This document shows positions 6,344 to 6,508 of a stretch of 6,508 nucleotides of DNA, in pieces (the stretch's first letter is position 1; the number at the start of each line of letters is the position of its first letter). Origin of the DNA: Candidatus Bipolaricaulota bacterium. GTDB lineage: Bacteria > Bipolaricaulota > Bipolaricaulia > Bipolaricaulales > Bipolaricaulaceae. Made by a program: the position numbers and the translations under genes. The notes under the pieces are model-generated. The model saw only the letters and a list, made by a program, of their open reading frames with translations. It was not told the origin of the DNA and did not search any database. The DNA lies in the NCBI GenBank assembly GCA_022838705.1, contig JALHJZ010000006.1, positions 1 through 6,508 on the forward strand, written 5' to 3'.

Positions 6344-6508
6344 TTAATGATTTAATCTTTTTTGTTTTCTTTTAAGTGACTTTGGTTTTTTTTCAAAAAA
6401 AATATTTGTTGGGATTGTCCCATAATTCATTTTCTTTTTTTGGTATGATCTTTTTTCAAAGTAATTTGGGAGTGATTTTTGTTTTTGATTGTTTTTATGG
6501 TGTGATTT
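6344..6508 (-). CDS. Possible C-terminal end of a convergent gene (open to the window edge); doubtful
   Basis: On the minus strand 54 sense codons are open from the window edge (6508) to a TAA at 6344-6346. The product is Lys/Asn/Gln-rich, with stretches such as SLPNYFEKRSYQKKKMNYG and ending KRKQKRLNH. I recognise no domain. The minus strand is A-rich here, as archaeal coding strands often are, but a T-poor strand also stays open by chance, G is scarce and the composition is low-complexity. If real, the gene starts beyond the window and converges on the adhesin. An internal ATG (minus strand, 6428-6430) would give only 28 residues and has no ribosome binding site. Confidence 0.18.
   Translation of the reverse strand, partial: KSHHKNNQKQKSLPNYFEKRSYQKKKMNYGTIPTNIFFEKKPKSLKRKQKRLNH

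Overview
The window looks like a mesophilic, AT-rich methanogenic archaeon of the Methanobacteriales, most likely Methanobacterium or a close relative. The key clue is the N-terminal part of the large surface protein. It carries two copies of a sequence I recognise as the pseudomurein-binding repeat (motif NGRxPNY...LGxIRYESLIYxYSKILDFYKTNGRLPN), and only methanogens with a pseudomurein wall use this repeat. The Asn-rich beta-helix 'adhesin-like' architecture and the oligo-T gene ends fit the same group. This assignment rests on pattern recognition, not on a search.

Layout. Bases 2-1228 (+) encode a site-2-type membrane metalloprotease (M50 family) with a PDZ domain. It starts at the very edge of the window, so its true start may lie outside. 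An AT-rich gap of about 220 bases follows, holding a probable promoter and a ribosome binding site. Bases 1449-6225 (+) hold one very large secreted surface protein whose reading frame is broken once, near 2766-2779, at an (AT)4A run. The upstream piece has a signal peptide, two pseudomurein-binding repeats, a chitobiase/hexosaminidase C-terminal-like domain and the start of a right-handed beta-helix. The downstream piece continues the same helix without losing a rung. It then carries an Ig-like domain, a second helix plus Ig-like domain, and a long C-terminal region that looks conserved in methanobacterial surface proteins but has no function I can name. Removing one base restores a protein of about 1591 residues with an unbroken 23-residue rung across the join.

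Bases 6226-6508 are T-rich on the + strand. They begin with oligo-T tracts that probably end the adhesin transcript. From 6508 back to 6344 the minus strand has a Lys-rich open frame that runs off the window edge. It could be the tail of a convergent gene or just low-complexity sequence.

How the genes relate: the protease acts inside the membrane, while the adhesin is exported and probably held to the cell wall by its N-terminal repeats. The adhesin has its own promoter-like region, and nothing in the sequence ties the two functionally. The most interesting point is the frame break in the adhesin. It may be a sequencing error, a decayed gene, or an on/off switch at a short dinucleotide repeat.
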